A stretch of 64,000 bases of DNA. Origin: Papaver somniferum. Lineage: Eukaryota; Streptophyta; Magnoliopsida; Ranunculales; Papaveraceae. Position 1 is the stretch's first letter. Each line of letters begins with the position of its first letter. The stretch covers positions 17,236,637 to 17,300,636 of the forward strand of contig NC_039358.1 in assembly GCF_003573695.1 (NCBI RefSeq), in the 5' to 3' direction. The notes under the pieces were generated by a model, which saw nothing but the letters and a program-made list of their open reading frames with translations, was not told the DNA's origin and made no database searches. Shown here in pieces: positions 9,811 through 34,453 of the stretch. A program made the translations under genes and the position numbers.

Positions 9811-12495
9811 CTATTTCTTGGTTAATCCTTCATTATCTTCATCAGACTTGTTTCCTTCTTCATCTGCATCAGAATCTTCATCACCATCAGAACTTCCATC
9901 ACTATCATATTCTTCATCGTCAGCTTCGCTATCAGAGATAATCAAACTGGGAGTATTCTGTGGGATTTCTTTTAAAAGACAAGGATAATCAGAATGTGGG
10001 ATATTATGATCATCACAAACCATTTGGATGGTTTGATTGCGAAAATGCATAGCGTCATTCTTAAAATTCGCAACGGTGATCTTGATTTGATTCTTTAATC
10101 TAGAATACTTGTCGTTGTGAGAAGAAAGATTCTTTGCGAGTTCCTCCTTTTCAGCTTCAAGTTCTTCAATCTTTTCACGATATTTATTTTCAGAATCTAC
10201 GAACAAAATACAATCAATTATTAACTTGATGAAAATTCATAAGAAGCAAAAGATTAGTAAAGAAGAGCAATTAGCAACCTTCTCTGTCAGAAATCATGTC
10301 TCTAATCAAGGATGTATGTTCAACTTGGAGACTAACATTTACGCCTAAATCTTTTCTAGCATCATCTAAAATTTTCGCAGCCTAGACAAATTCATCCTCA
10401 CTACTTATGAGAAGACGAGAACGAATTTGATTTTCCCTTTCGCAGAGTTCAATATTCTTGCGGTCAGCTTCATCTCGCTCAAGTTGAACTTCAAGGAGAG
10501 CCTCTTGGAATTTCGCCAAAGCCTTGGCACCTTGATCAGAGATACGATCCTTATCATCTATGAGACCGCTAATTTTGGTTCTTAACTCATTGGTTTTCTC
10601 TTTGGAATCAATAAAGAGACGCTTAAATCTGTTGGCTAAACCTAAACTGGATCTATGATCAATTTCTAAGAGGCGAAATTTCGATCTAAGTTCATTTAGA
10701 GAAAGAGATGAAATTCTATCATTTGAGAAGCTATTTAAGGAATTGTTAAGACGTTCAAGAAGGGTATCATTATCCAAGGCATTAGGAAATGAGCGAAGAA
10801 GGGTAGCTTCATCAGAAAGACCATAAATGTCTGCAAAAAGGATCATTTAAATAAGATAAAACAACAGGATGAATGAATAAAGAGAAAAGTAACATACCGT
10901 AAAGCTGATTGTTAGCTTGTTGAAGACTAGAAATTTTGTTCTTATACGAGGAAGAATCAATTTCTAATTGTCTATTTTTCTCGCGAAGACCTTTAACTTC
11001 ATCTTCCAATTCTTCATTCTTTTTGCGAAATTGAAGATTCTTCTTTTCAAGATTTTCGCGTCTTCTCTCTAGATCTGAGGCAACAGCAAAAGAAGCTTTT
11101 CCAGCCTGCGAAAAGATATAAAAAATATTAATATAGAAAGAGATTTGAGTTATAACAATGAAGAAGTAAAAATATAAAAGTATACCAGACTATTGAGAGA
11201 ATGCAAGAAGTCGGGAGTCACTGATCTAGAAACTCCACGAAGAGATCTATCACCATCTAGTAAAGGGACATCACAAAGGGTAGCGAGAGCTTTGCAGGTA
11301 TTTGCGAATTGGCTATCTCCCATTCCTTGTAGAGAATCAGAAAATAGGCCAGAAAGCTTAGCCATAGAAGATTCAGGTGGAGAATCTTCAGTTGCAGCAA
11401 GATCATCGTTATCCTCATCACCCTTGTCACTTTCGGAATTTTTGTTAGGAAGAACATTTGAAGGAGAAGAAGAACGAACTTTTCTTTTCTTTGGAGGAGG
11501 ACCAGTTGATTTTTCCCTGCGAAGAGCAACTTTACCTTTATCACCAATCTTCGCAGCATCAGAAGATTTTTCTACTTCAGCAATAATCTTCACACACAGA
11601 TAGAAATGGAAGCATGGAAGTAACAGTACTATTTAAAGTCATAAGAGAAAATTTCTTACCTCATTTGTGTATGAGCGAAGAGGTAACAGAGTACTAGATT
11701 TCCCAGTCCTGTTATAATTATCCTTTAGTTTTTGGATCTGCGGAATGTCGCAAGAGTTAGCGAACAGAATAGTAAAAATCAATAAAGAAATATAAAATGA
11801 GTTAAAGGGGAGAAACATACCTCTTTCTCCTTCTCGGGCTAAGAGAAAACCCAAGGTTGATATGCAGCGAGATTCGCAGGAAGAACGTTTGATCCAGCAA
11901 TGTAGGGTCCCTTTAGCATTAAAGGAAAAACACACCATTTATCATCTTTGGATTGGAGAGGAGTTGTGTTTTTACCAGAATGCCAGCCAATATCTTGCAT
12001 AAGAATTTTGGCTTCATCAATGTTATCTTTCCTTTTTAATCGAATACCCCAGCGAGTATTCTCTTTCTTCATGGAGATAAGTTCGTAGTTCTCAAAGAAA
12101 TTCGCCATTGTATACTTCTCAGCAACTATCTCTAGGTTTGCGAATTTTGGATCCCTAAGTTATTTGGAGTAAAGAGATCCTCTACCAGCACCACGATTAG
12201 CGAACTCTAGCATCAGACGGATGCAGTCCCCACTTAGTTGGAAGATGGATCGCGAAAATCCCGAATGAGCGAGAATTTCATAAAATAAATGAAGATCTGG
12301 GTTATAAAGAGGAATAGGGAGACCTGCGAGAATCTGACCTAGCGAAATTATGATTGATTGATCAGAGAAAAGCTTGACAGAAAGAATTGATTTGGCATTC
12401 TCACCAGGAAAGGTGGAGAGTGTGAAACCTTTATCAGCAAGATCTTTTTGGACATCTTGTAAATTCTTCTCATATCTATGACCACTTGGATCCAT
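9811..12495 (-). pseudogene. Antisense six-exon gene inside the LTR element (putative gypsy-type transposon family protein)
   Basis: Proposed exons on the minus strand are 12495-11821, 11737-11660, 11587-11186, 11105-10898, 10830-10279 and 10196-9811. Every junction has GT donor and AG acceptor, and the phases agree, giving 2301 nt (767 codons). The N-terminal ~225 residues (SLGQILAGLPIPLYNPDLHL, then SGFSRSIFQLSGDCIRLMLE) resemble the PF04195 putative gypsy-type transposon domain. At about residues 283-288 is PKKRKV, a classic nuclear-localisation motif. A long coiled coil follows (exons 4-5), then an Asp/Glu/Ser-rich acidic tail. In-frame stops at 12160-12162, 11839-11841 and 10382-10384 make this copy a probable pseudogene. 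A TATATA sequence at about 12655-12664 is a possible promoter. Function is unknown. Confidence 0.75.
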
Positions 12496-12851
12496 GTTTT
12501 AATATAGAGTATGGGAATGTATAGAGAGTAAAAGGATTTAAGGAAGAAAAAATTACAGCAGCAGAATTTGCAGAAGAATAACAGAGTTGCAGAGATGAGA
12601 GAATAAAAATAGAAGAGAAAGTAAAAAGAAAAGTAGAAAAAGGGGGCAAGAAGAGTATATAAAGAAGATTTTTTACTCGAAGAAATAAACACCATTAAGA
12701 CGAAGAGACGTGAGCGGTTTAAAAGTAGCGGTTACAGAAGACGTGTCAAGAAATAAATGGAAGAGAGAGTACGTGTGATAAATGTGGAATATGAAAAGAT
12801 AAGCAGCTACGGCATTTCTCACATCATTCTCTACTTTGCAGAGAAGATATG

Positions 12852-12864
12852 AGAAGAGGAAAGA
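12852..12864 (+). promoter_or_regulatory. Polypurine tract of the Tat-type element
   Basis: The purine run GAGAAGAGGAAAGA ends at the base before the 3' LTR; a pyrimidine-poor stretch extends it to about 12841. This is the expected primer for plus-strand synthesis. Confidence 0.7.
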
Positions 12865-13334
12865 TGTAGGATCAGAATTTCGCAATGACAATGTTTCAAC
12901 GAAGTTATCAGTGACACAGCATAACAAAGTCGCATAACAGTCTCAGAAATGGTAGAATAAATGACGTCATCTAAGGTCACGAGAAAGATGTGATAGTCTT
13001 GCGAAGATTAGAGAGTTTGCGAAATTAACATCTATAAGGTTGCGAGAATGCCGCAAACCATATCCGAAAATAAAGGACAGATTAGCTGTCATCCACTATG
13101 TATTTCCTTATAAATAGTCATTCGAGTTGTAAAGGAAGGGGGGAATCTTTTTTGAGTAAGAAATAAGTAAATAGGAGAGAGAAAGTTTAGATCAGAGATC
13201 ATTCTTGACTTCTTTATCTTTCTTGTAAGAACATTCAAAAATTAATCAATAAAATTAAGAATATAAACCTAAAAATGAGTTGATCAACAACGAAATCATA
13301 TGAGGGGTGTACTGTAGGATTTCCTGCAACTACA
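12865..13334 (+). repeat. 3' LTR of the Tat-type element
   Basis: The repeat is 470 bp and matches the 5' LTR end to end, with the TATA candidate at 13109-13116. The target duplication GGCAG follows at once. Confidence 0.93.
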
Positions 13335-13339
13335 GGCAG

Positions 13340-15010
13340 GGTATACGAATGAACAAGATGCCGACTATAATATTTTTGACACACATGAGACTGTTATAAA
13401 TGCGCAGGTAGTCGGCATGGTATTCATTTATTACCTTGCCGGTTTCCTTGTCGTCGGTATTTATTAACTTTCTTACCCTGCCGGCCAGCGTTTAGCCGGC
13501 ATGGTTAATATTATAACCTTGCCGACTTTGGTTATCCCAAAAAAATATTGAATTCTAATAGATGCAATTCACTTTATTCATTCAATTTTGGTTACTACAT
13601 TTATTGAAACATAAAACCTAATCCTTGTCGATGAAAAAACGAATGCACTTAGCATGTGCATCAAGCCTTTGAACCCCTAGGCGACCCTAGTGGACGAGTT
13701 ATAGTATCGTGAGGGCTTACATATAGGTATACTCACAAAACCTACATTAAAACTTCTAAAGCCATCAATCTTCCTCCGACGAAGACGATACAACATCCAA
13801 GTAGTCCGGGTTATCCTCCGGATTCTTTCGGCCAATAAGTGTTAGCTTGCATCGAACGCGAATGCTTCCCCCTTTTCCTCCAAGTAGCGCGCTTTCACGA
13901 CTTCGTGCTACAAAAACAAACTTACATTTATTAGTGGTGTTTCATTGGAAGATAAAACAACATGGGTTACGTAAAAAAAACCACAAAATTACTCACAAAT
14001 TGCGCAATGGACAAGGTGAAGGGCCGAGTGTTAAAAATCCGAGGTTGGAGAGTATCGCGTTTTCGATGACAAGGTGCCTATCATGAATTTGTTGAACACT
14101 TCTTGCATTAGGATTCCCACACTCTTGGCTAAATTTGTTGTGTACCCTAGCCCAAAAGGTTGTGGAATCCACCCTTTCGGAGGATTGACGTCTAAGTCGT
14201 TTTTCCGCATACCAAGCTTTGGTGATTGCCAAATCTTCATTAGAATCAAATGCAGCCATTGTTATATGTATGTAGAGATCTATTGGGTGAGTTAGATGGA
14301 GTGTATGATGATATGAGCTTTGGAGAGTATATGCAAATAGTTGTGTGTTGTTTTGTGGAGATAAGTAGTGTATTTATAGGATGGTGCCCAAATTTGGCCG
14401 TTATAGTGTATAAGTACAATCAATCAATGCAATTGTACTTGCAAAAAATTTGAAATTTAAATCCGCCGACACTGTTTTATTTCCCCAGTATGCCGACAAA
14501 GTCAGGCCGGCAGGGTCTGAAATTTGTTACCATGCCGACCTGATGATGATTTTAGGCATCAAGAGACCAGTTTCTTCTGTGTATCTGCCGAAGCTGTATT
14601 TGATCATTAGCATGCCGACTTTGATATGTCCGGAAGGTTAGGAAATTATAATGCCGACCTTTGATGATTTTAGGCATCAGGAGAAGGCTTTTCTTCTGTG
14701 TATCCACCGGAACCGTATTGGGTCATTAACATGCCGGCTAGGATTCGGCCGGCAAGGTAAGAATTTTGTTACTATGCCGACCTTATATGATTTTAGGCAT
14801 CAGGAGAAAGTTTTTTTTTTGCCACAAATAGCCGGCATGGTCGATAACATATTACCTTGCCGACGAGTAAACAAACGGCTTGGTAGGAATCGTATTACCT
14901 TGCCGACCCTGGTAACTACACAATTTCCATTGTCAAAGACGACATTCTGACAATTCACAACCTTTCCGGCCCTGGAACAGTCGGCAATGTAACTTAAACA
15001 AAGCATGCCG
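13340..15010. repeat. TGCCGG/CCGGCA motif-rich region
   Basis: TGCCGAC, TGCCGGC, GCCGGCATGG and ACCTTGCCG recur in both orientations at 13370-13530 and 14460-15010, usually every 20-60 bp. The same motifs lie at 4383-4473, left of the LTR insertion, so they were once continuous. Clustered short motifs in both orientations near element ends are typical of transposase-binding subterminal repeats. No transposase is visible here. 13530-13760 is otherwise featureless. Confidence 0.75.
13765..14259 (-). pseudogene. Small SANT/Myb-like (NAM-associated type) transposon gene, two exons
   Basis: Exon 1 starts at ATG 14259 and reads to about 13997, ending at a GTGAGT donor. It contains ITKAWYAEKRL, FWARVHNKF and RSVQQIHDRHLVIENAI, which match the pattern of SANT-like proteins that accompany PIF/Harbinger transposons (often labelled glutathione S-transferase T3-like or NAM-associated). 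Exon 2 (about 13907-13765) reads 46 codons without a stop and ends in an acidic VVSSSSEED tail, but its frame differs from exon 1 by one base, so either the junction is wrong or there is a frameshift. If real it would be a DNA-binding accessory protein. No DDE transposase partner is present. Confidence 0.4.
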
Positions 15011-15186
15011 ACATAAGTATTGAAACTTTACATAGCTAAACAAACCATTCATTCAACAACTAGAAATCCAACACTTTTTGTCCAAAATACGAAAATATGT
15101 CCCATAAACCTTAAAAAAACATTTGTCTACACTATTAACTTAAACATTTGTCCACCACAACATAAAGAAATAAACTAGGAAAGTAT

Positions 15187-17419
15187 TCATTCACCACGAC
15201 CACGACCACGACCCCGTTTAGGAACACTACCACTGCTGCTACCTTCACCACCACGACCGCTACGAGCCCTCTTTTTGTCAGCATTCATCTTGGATTGTGC
15301 TTCCCTCCTAGCTTTTTCTTCCATCTTTACTTGAGCCTTAAGTTGCATGAATAATTCATGGGCATCCTCATTGTCAACATTGCAAGCATAGTCAATGTGC
15401 TTGCTTTTCTCTTCAATCGACAAAGGCTCTCCTCTGTCTTTCGCGCAACACAATACCTTCACAAAGGTCTTCAATCGGTCCTTCTATTTTCAATTAAACA
15501 ACAAACAATTAATAGAATGATTCGATAATGTAATCTTAAAATAGTAAAAACAACTCTAAAATACTTACAAAGAACTTAAGACTTATTGCTGGGTCTTTCG
15601 ATGCCATCCTCCTCTTACGAGCCAATTATTCAGCAGTCATTTCCTTAATCACAGTAAGACGAGCCCAACCCAAGTACCACGCCATGTATTTCTCACTGGC
15701 TTCACAACCGGTGGTCACCTCGCCAAAAGACTCACATCGATTTTTCGGCCACGTCTGTCGTCCCAATGTTCTTGAACTGGCGCTGGATCGTAAGAGACGT
15801 TAATAGTTTTTTGGGACGTGGTGCATTCAACCATTTTCACAGTAAAGAACGGTTTTTCTTCATCGAAATGAGGTTCTTCTTGGACGTAACCCAATTGTCG
15901 CATTACCCGATATGGATCGTACATTGAATATCCATCATACATAGTCATCAAGGGTCCATAGTATAATGCAACTTCATCTCTCCTTTGGATTAAACCTTGA
16001 TTTATAGCATCTCGATACAGATCAAATAACACATCATCCGCAGTCAATTTGTCGACGGCGATTCGGAGTTTGATAAGATTTTGCAGCATTCCTTATCCTG
16101 AGTACCCTTAAAACTGTACCTTTGCGCTCTTAGCTTATGAACCGCAACATTCGCATCCACTTTGACGTAGGAGTTGTCTTTGAACAAGGAAGGGAAGTGC
16201 TCATATATCCAAACCTATGCAAAAAAAAAGTTTAGTAAGAATCTTATCTTACGAGAATTTTGCAAATATAAATGATTTAGACAATAAAATTACCTGGAAG
16301 AGACATGTGTTTCCGTTAACTTGCTTACTGAGTGCCCTAGAACATTTTGTCAACTCATTGTTCAAGAAGGCGACCACCGCAGTACCCCAAGAATACTCTC
16401 GCATCTTATCTAAGGGATCCAATAGTTGCAAGTAACTTGCCTCGACCAAGCTTCCAGAACTGTCGGGGAAGATACATTTGCCCAGGACGTATAACAAATA
16501 AGCTGACGCGGTAGCATTGATTCGCACCAGGTTCACCCTTCCTTCCTTATCAAAGATTTTCTTTGTCTCCCATAATTTGTCCCTCAACTTCTTCAGATTA
16601 AACTTCTTGCTTAGACGACCATCCTTCATCTCAAGAACAGACTTCGTCTCAATATGATTCCAACCGAATAATTTCTGGCTCAATGCGTAAATATCCTTGA
16701 AAGGAAACTTATTATTGAATCCCTCAGTGGCTGCTTTTCCATCAACCTCGAGGCCTAGAATTTGTTGAGCATCATCGAGAGTTATCGCCATCTCACCGAA
16801 TGGGAATAACATTGTATCAGTCTCTCCGTAGAACCTCTCACAGAATGCAGATACCGTAACTTTATCATGCTCAATATTCGAACTCTCCACCGCATGCCAC
16901 AACTCGGAGTTTTTGACAATCACTTTCACCTCCTCACATTCCTTGTCAAGATCCCAAGTACTAGTCACTGAACATGAAGCTTGGCGCCTCTGACGGACGG
17001 CATGCCTGTGATCCTAAATACCAAAAAAACAAAATGAAAAGAAATACAAACACTTGACACAAATTTAAGATAGTTACACACTTGAATAAAGAACAAAGAC
17101 GGATTGAGATTACTTACGATAGTATTATGGATCGTACATGCCCAAGAGTCTTTGTATCCAAAAAGAACTTCTCCACCATCTCTTGGGGTCCCCTTTGGAC
17201 GCTCACCTTTTTTCAGTGTAATCATCAAGTGAGGGGGAGGCATGTGGGAATCAGCTGGTTTAGTGATCACCCTCTTCTTTTTTCCGATTTCACTTGAAGT
17301 TGAAGCTTCGGTTTGTTGAAAAATAGCTAGAGTTTGTTCTCCGGTTCCATCACCTTCTTCTTCTTCTTCTTCTTCTTCTGCCTCTTCAACAATTTCATCC
17401 TCCATATCCTTATCTTTAT

Positions 17420-17509
<90 letters not shown>

Positions 17510-17810
17510 TACCTCCTCCAACATTAGGCATTTCTTCATCACCCTCATCTTCATCATTGTTACCTCCTCCAGCAGCCGGAGTGCTTTCATCAACATCATC
17601 ATCATCATCATCACCTCTTCTACCAGATGGAATTGATTGGTCTTCATCCGGAGTATCGTCTGAATCACTGGGTTCCGATGGTGGTTGAGAATCATTCGGT
17701 ACACGGATCTTGAACGTTCCCGGCACAACATATACCCCTCGATGTGTTGAAGTCAAGAATTTATCACCAACACGAGGAGGAGGTCTTGGACGAGGATTAA
17801 GAGCTTTCAT
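15187..17810 (-). pseudogene. Plant mobile domain (PMD, MAIN-like) gene, frameshifted
   Basis: The start is taken as ATG 17810-17808; an in-frame TAG lies at 17831-17829. Exon 1 is 17810-17118, exon 2 is 17013-16294, and exon 3 starts at 16214. All three junctions have GT/AG and are in phase. Exon 1 encodes an acidic region with about 29 consecutive Asp. Exon 2 carries the PMD signature (CERFYGETDTMLFPFGEM, TLDDAQQILGLEVDG, FGWNH). Exon 3 continues VWIYEHFPSL, then shifts frame near 16090 and again near 15735. A stop lies near 15630. A last exon (from about 15483) ends in a Gly/Arg-rich tail. PMD proteins occur both as host genes (MAIN, MAIL1) and inside transposons. The setting here suggests transposon origin. 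Confidence 0.75.
17423..17510. repeat. (ATC)n microsatellite encoding poly-Asp on the minus strand
   Basis: About 29 uninterrupted ATC/GAT units lie within exon 1 of the PMD gene. Further CTT and CAT runs flank it (17355-17385 and 17590-17610). Length is likely to vary between individuals. Confidence 0.95.
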
Positions 17811-18115
17811 ATAGGCCTCGAATAACACCTAGGCCTCAAACTAGGTAGGATGTAAATCTCTTAAGACCTCGGGAGACTAAAAAATGTTCAGTCTAGGAAG
17901 TCTCATCCTTTTCTACCCTAGAATTGACCATATGAGACACACAATTTAATGAATTTGAAGAGCCAAATTAGATTACGTGTGTAGACGCAGGTCTTGCTTC
18001 ATCACCAACGTCACGCTCTCAGTCTTTTCCCTTTATCTCAGTTTAACTCACTGAAAATCAGAGAGGGGTTTGGAGTAGTAAGGAATTACCAAAAAAAATA
18101 AAAAAAATAAAAAAA
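17811..18115. promoter_or_regulatory. Shared 5' region between PMD gene (-) and PEX1 (+)
   Basis: Only about 300 bp separate the two divergent start codons. The PEX1 side contains a pyrimidine-rich leader (about 18015-18045) and an A-rich run directly before the ATG at 18116. I see no clear TATA box. Any PEX1 promoter elements must lie here or within the PMD gene. Confidence 0.5.
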
Positions 18116-32280
<14,165 letters not shown>

Positions 32281-32884
32281 TAGCATATATTCATGTATGG
32301 CCATTTGTATTAGCCAAGCGATCCTCCTCCCCCAAGAAGTCAGATCCACTCGATGAGCAAATAAGTGTTCACATTCTAATAATAAGAGTAATAATAATAA
32401 TAATTGTCTCAACAGAATAATATGGTGATTATGATCATTGTGTAAACTGCTCATGCAGTAGCCGTTAGTTGCAGCTTTTTCTTTAGTTTCTTTAGTTTGT
32501 GCAGGGAGGGGGAGGGTTTGTATAGATTTCTTGCCTGATGCCTTGTTAATTTAGTTTTTAGGATTTAGCAACTTTCGCATTGAATATGCCCTTCAAGACA
32601 GTAGTTCACTAGATGATTTAAATTCATGATGCTTGCCCTGGGAAAAGACTTCTATGTTTTAAAGTGTTTGGAGCGTTAAAGATGCTTATGATGATTGATG
32701 AGGTGTTCGTGTTCCCAAGAAGAAGCCTTTTTTTTCCTTTTGTAGCAGATACCTGTATAATATGATGCCTCATGCGTTTTTACACGTATATAATATGAAA
32801 TATGAAATTTGCATCAGAGATGGCCCCTCTAAAAGGGATATGAATATGATAATAATAATGTCCCATTTCTTTTTTTCTGAAACC
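32281..32884. other. PEX1 3' flank
   Basis: The PEX1 3' UTR is expected here. An AT-rich stretch with (TAA)n at 32379-32403 contains AATAAT-type signals. No other gene is visible. Confidence 0.6.
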
Positions 32885-33764
32885 CTGCCCAGCAGCCACT
32901 GAGGTTTGGCAGCGTTAGGTGACAGTCATGGTCTGTTTAACCATCAAATACCTTTCATGGATTGGTTCAATTCTTGGTTTCAACCTGCTAGCACCAGTGA
33001 AAACATCAGCATCTATACAACTACATGCTGGTTTATATGGAAGGCTAGATGTGATCTAGTTTTCCAAAATATTACACCCAATGCTAAGAAAACTTCTATT
33101 AGCATTCAACAACTCTTATGTGACTATAACATAATTCACAATCTGCCTAACCATGTCATGAATACTCAGGGACTTATCTCTGATATTGGTTCCCAAAGAG
33201 TAGAAACTGGCAACCATGTTGGAATCCCTTAGCAAAAGCAGTATTATGGTTTTATAATCAAAATCTGCACCATACAGGATCTTAACACTTCTCAGTTTTT
33301 CTCAGCACTAACTGTTACAGATTTTGCAGGAAACTATGTTGATAGCAGAGGACACACATGCCAATGGGGAGCAGAAGGAGCCACAGGAGGAGCAGCATTA
33401 GCTTTTGGTTGGGCGGAAGAAAAGCAGCACATGAACATTGAAATACATGCTGAAACAAAAGAAATTCTGGAACACTTCAATGCTCTCTACATCAAAGCCA
33501 TCAAGGGAAGATTCAGCAGAAACTTTCACAGGGAAAGGCAGCTTTTGAATGAAGGAAATACTATAAACATCAATCCTGTAACTTTTGTTTTAACGGGTCT
33601 TAAACTTATTCGTAGAACCCAAAATTTACAAGCTCTTAATGTAGCTATCGTCTGTAAAAACCAAAACAGTGGGTCAGATGTTTGCCTAGACAATGACACC
33701 ACTAGCACTAGTTTGTACTCTCCTTCTTAGGCCTTGCCTAAGTTTTCTTATATATAAAAAAAAA
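32885..33764 (+). mobile_element. 5'-truncated LINE fragment (end of zf-RVT region and RNase H)
   Basis: 32906-33232 reads WFNSWFQPAS, then CWFIWKARCDLVFQN, the usual end of the zf-RVT region in plant LINEs. 33350-33660 reads GATGGAALAFGWAEEKQHMN with EIHAETKEILEHFNALYIKA, the RNase H fold. The 3' end is an A-run at about 33755-33764. Frames are broken. It belongs to a different LINE lineage from the other two in the window, judged by RNase H sequence. Confidence 0.75.
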
Positions 33765-34453
33765 ACCCTTGCCCATATCATTTTATGTTTCTCCGAAGGA
33801 CAATATATAATTATCTAGCAGAGTGAGTAGCTAGAGTGTCAGGCTGTGTATATACATTGGTGCTACGTTTGTTAAATTAGAAAAATGAGTGTAGGCACAT
33901 CTAAATGTTGAAATGCTTTAAAAAAAAATCATAAATGTTGAAGAGTTGGAGATCATTGATTGCTGTCCAGCTTGTATTTAGGACTTGGGAGTTGTGATGC
34001 CTTACGGCGTATGTTAATGTCTATACTCTATAGGGAAAAAAACAAAGAGACCATTTTTTTGTTGAGAGGCTCTTTGCCAGACGGCATTTCGCTACCTGAC
34101 CTGACGGGGTGCATACAAAAAGGTCCGCCGAAAATTGTGAAAAAAAAAGGGTCGAATACTAAAGAACTCAACGGGTGGTGGAACCTGACAATGGAGCCCC
34201 ATCAAACAGTTGCCGTAACAGGCGGTGCAGAACGAAGAGATGCAGATTGAAGAAAATCGAGACACAAGGAATCTCTTTACAGTAAGCTTCATTTTCAATA
34301 CATTCTTCAAATATCCTGCTTGTGATGAGTTCGAAGCCTAGCAAATTACTGATTGAGGCTGACATCCCTATATAATTCCAAGCGTACTCTTGTTCAGAGC
34401 TGGTGTTTATTGATGCATTCTAAGTGCTCGACTTCTGCTCTCAAAGAACAATT
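33765..34453. other. Intergenic region and 5' flank of the PORR gene
   Basis: No conserved coding sequence is visible. A 96-codon plus ORF (33960-34250) and overlapping minus ORFs lack recognisable content. The PORR leader must lie in its right part. An in-frame TAA at 34421-34423 closes the PORR frame upstream. Confidence 0.55.

Larger units (their letters stand above)
4474..13334 (+). mobile_element. Complete non-autonomous Tat-type Gypsy LTR retrotransposon with antisense gene, 8861 bp
   Basis: Direct repeats at 4474-4942 and 12865-13334 start with TG and end with CA. A perfect 5-bp target duplication GGCAG flanks them (4469-4473 and 13335-13339). A primer-binding-like site follows the 5' LTR and a purine tract precedes the 3' LTR. 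Sense-strand gag and protease resemble the Tat/Ogre branch of Ty3/Gypsy: a CxxxHxxxGHxxxxC knuckle, DTGSS protease and YNALIGRPWLH. No RT, RNase H or integrase motifs are visible. The right half instead carries a spliced gene on the opposite strand. Antisense ORFs are known from Tat relatives such as Grande. Confidence 0.92.

Noticed and set aside
11193..11603. 136-codon plus-strand ORF opposite the antisense gene
   Set aside because: Serine- and arginine-rich shadow of exon 3 on the other strand; no protein-like features.
17334..17731. Long plus and minus ORFs of poly-Ile or poly-Met over the microsatellite
   Set aside because: They are other-frame readings of the ATC repeat; only the poly-Asp frame continues into PMD exons.
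34424..34453. Ten-residue N-terminal extension of the PORR protein
   Set aside because: It would need a GTG start; the first ATG after the in-frame stop is at 34454.
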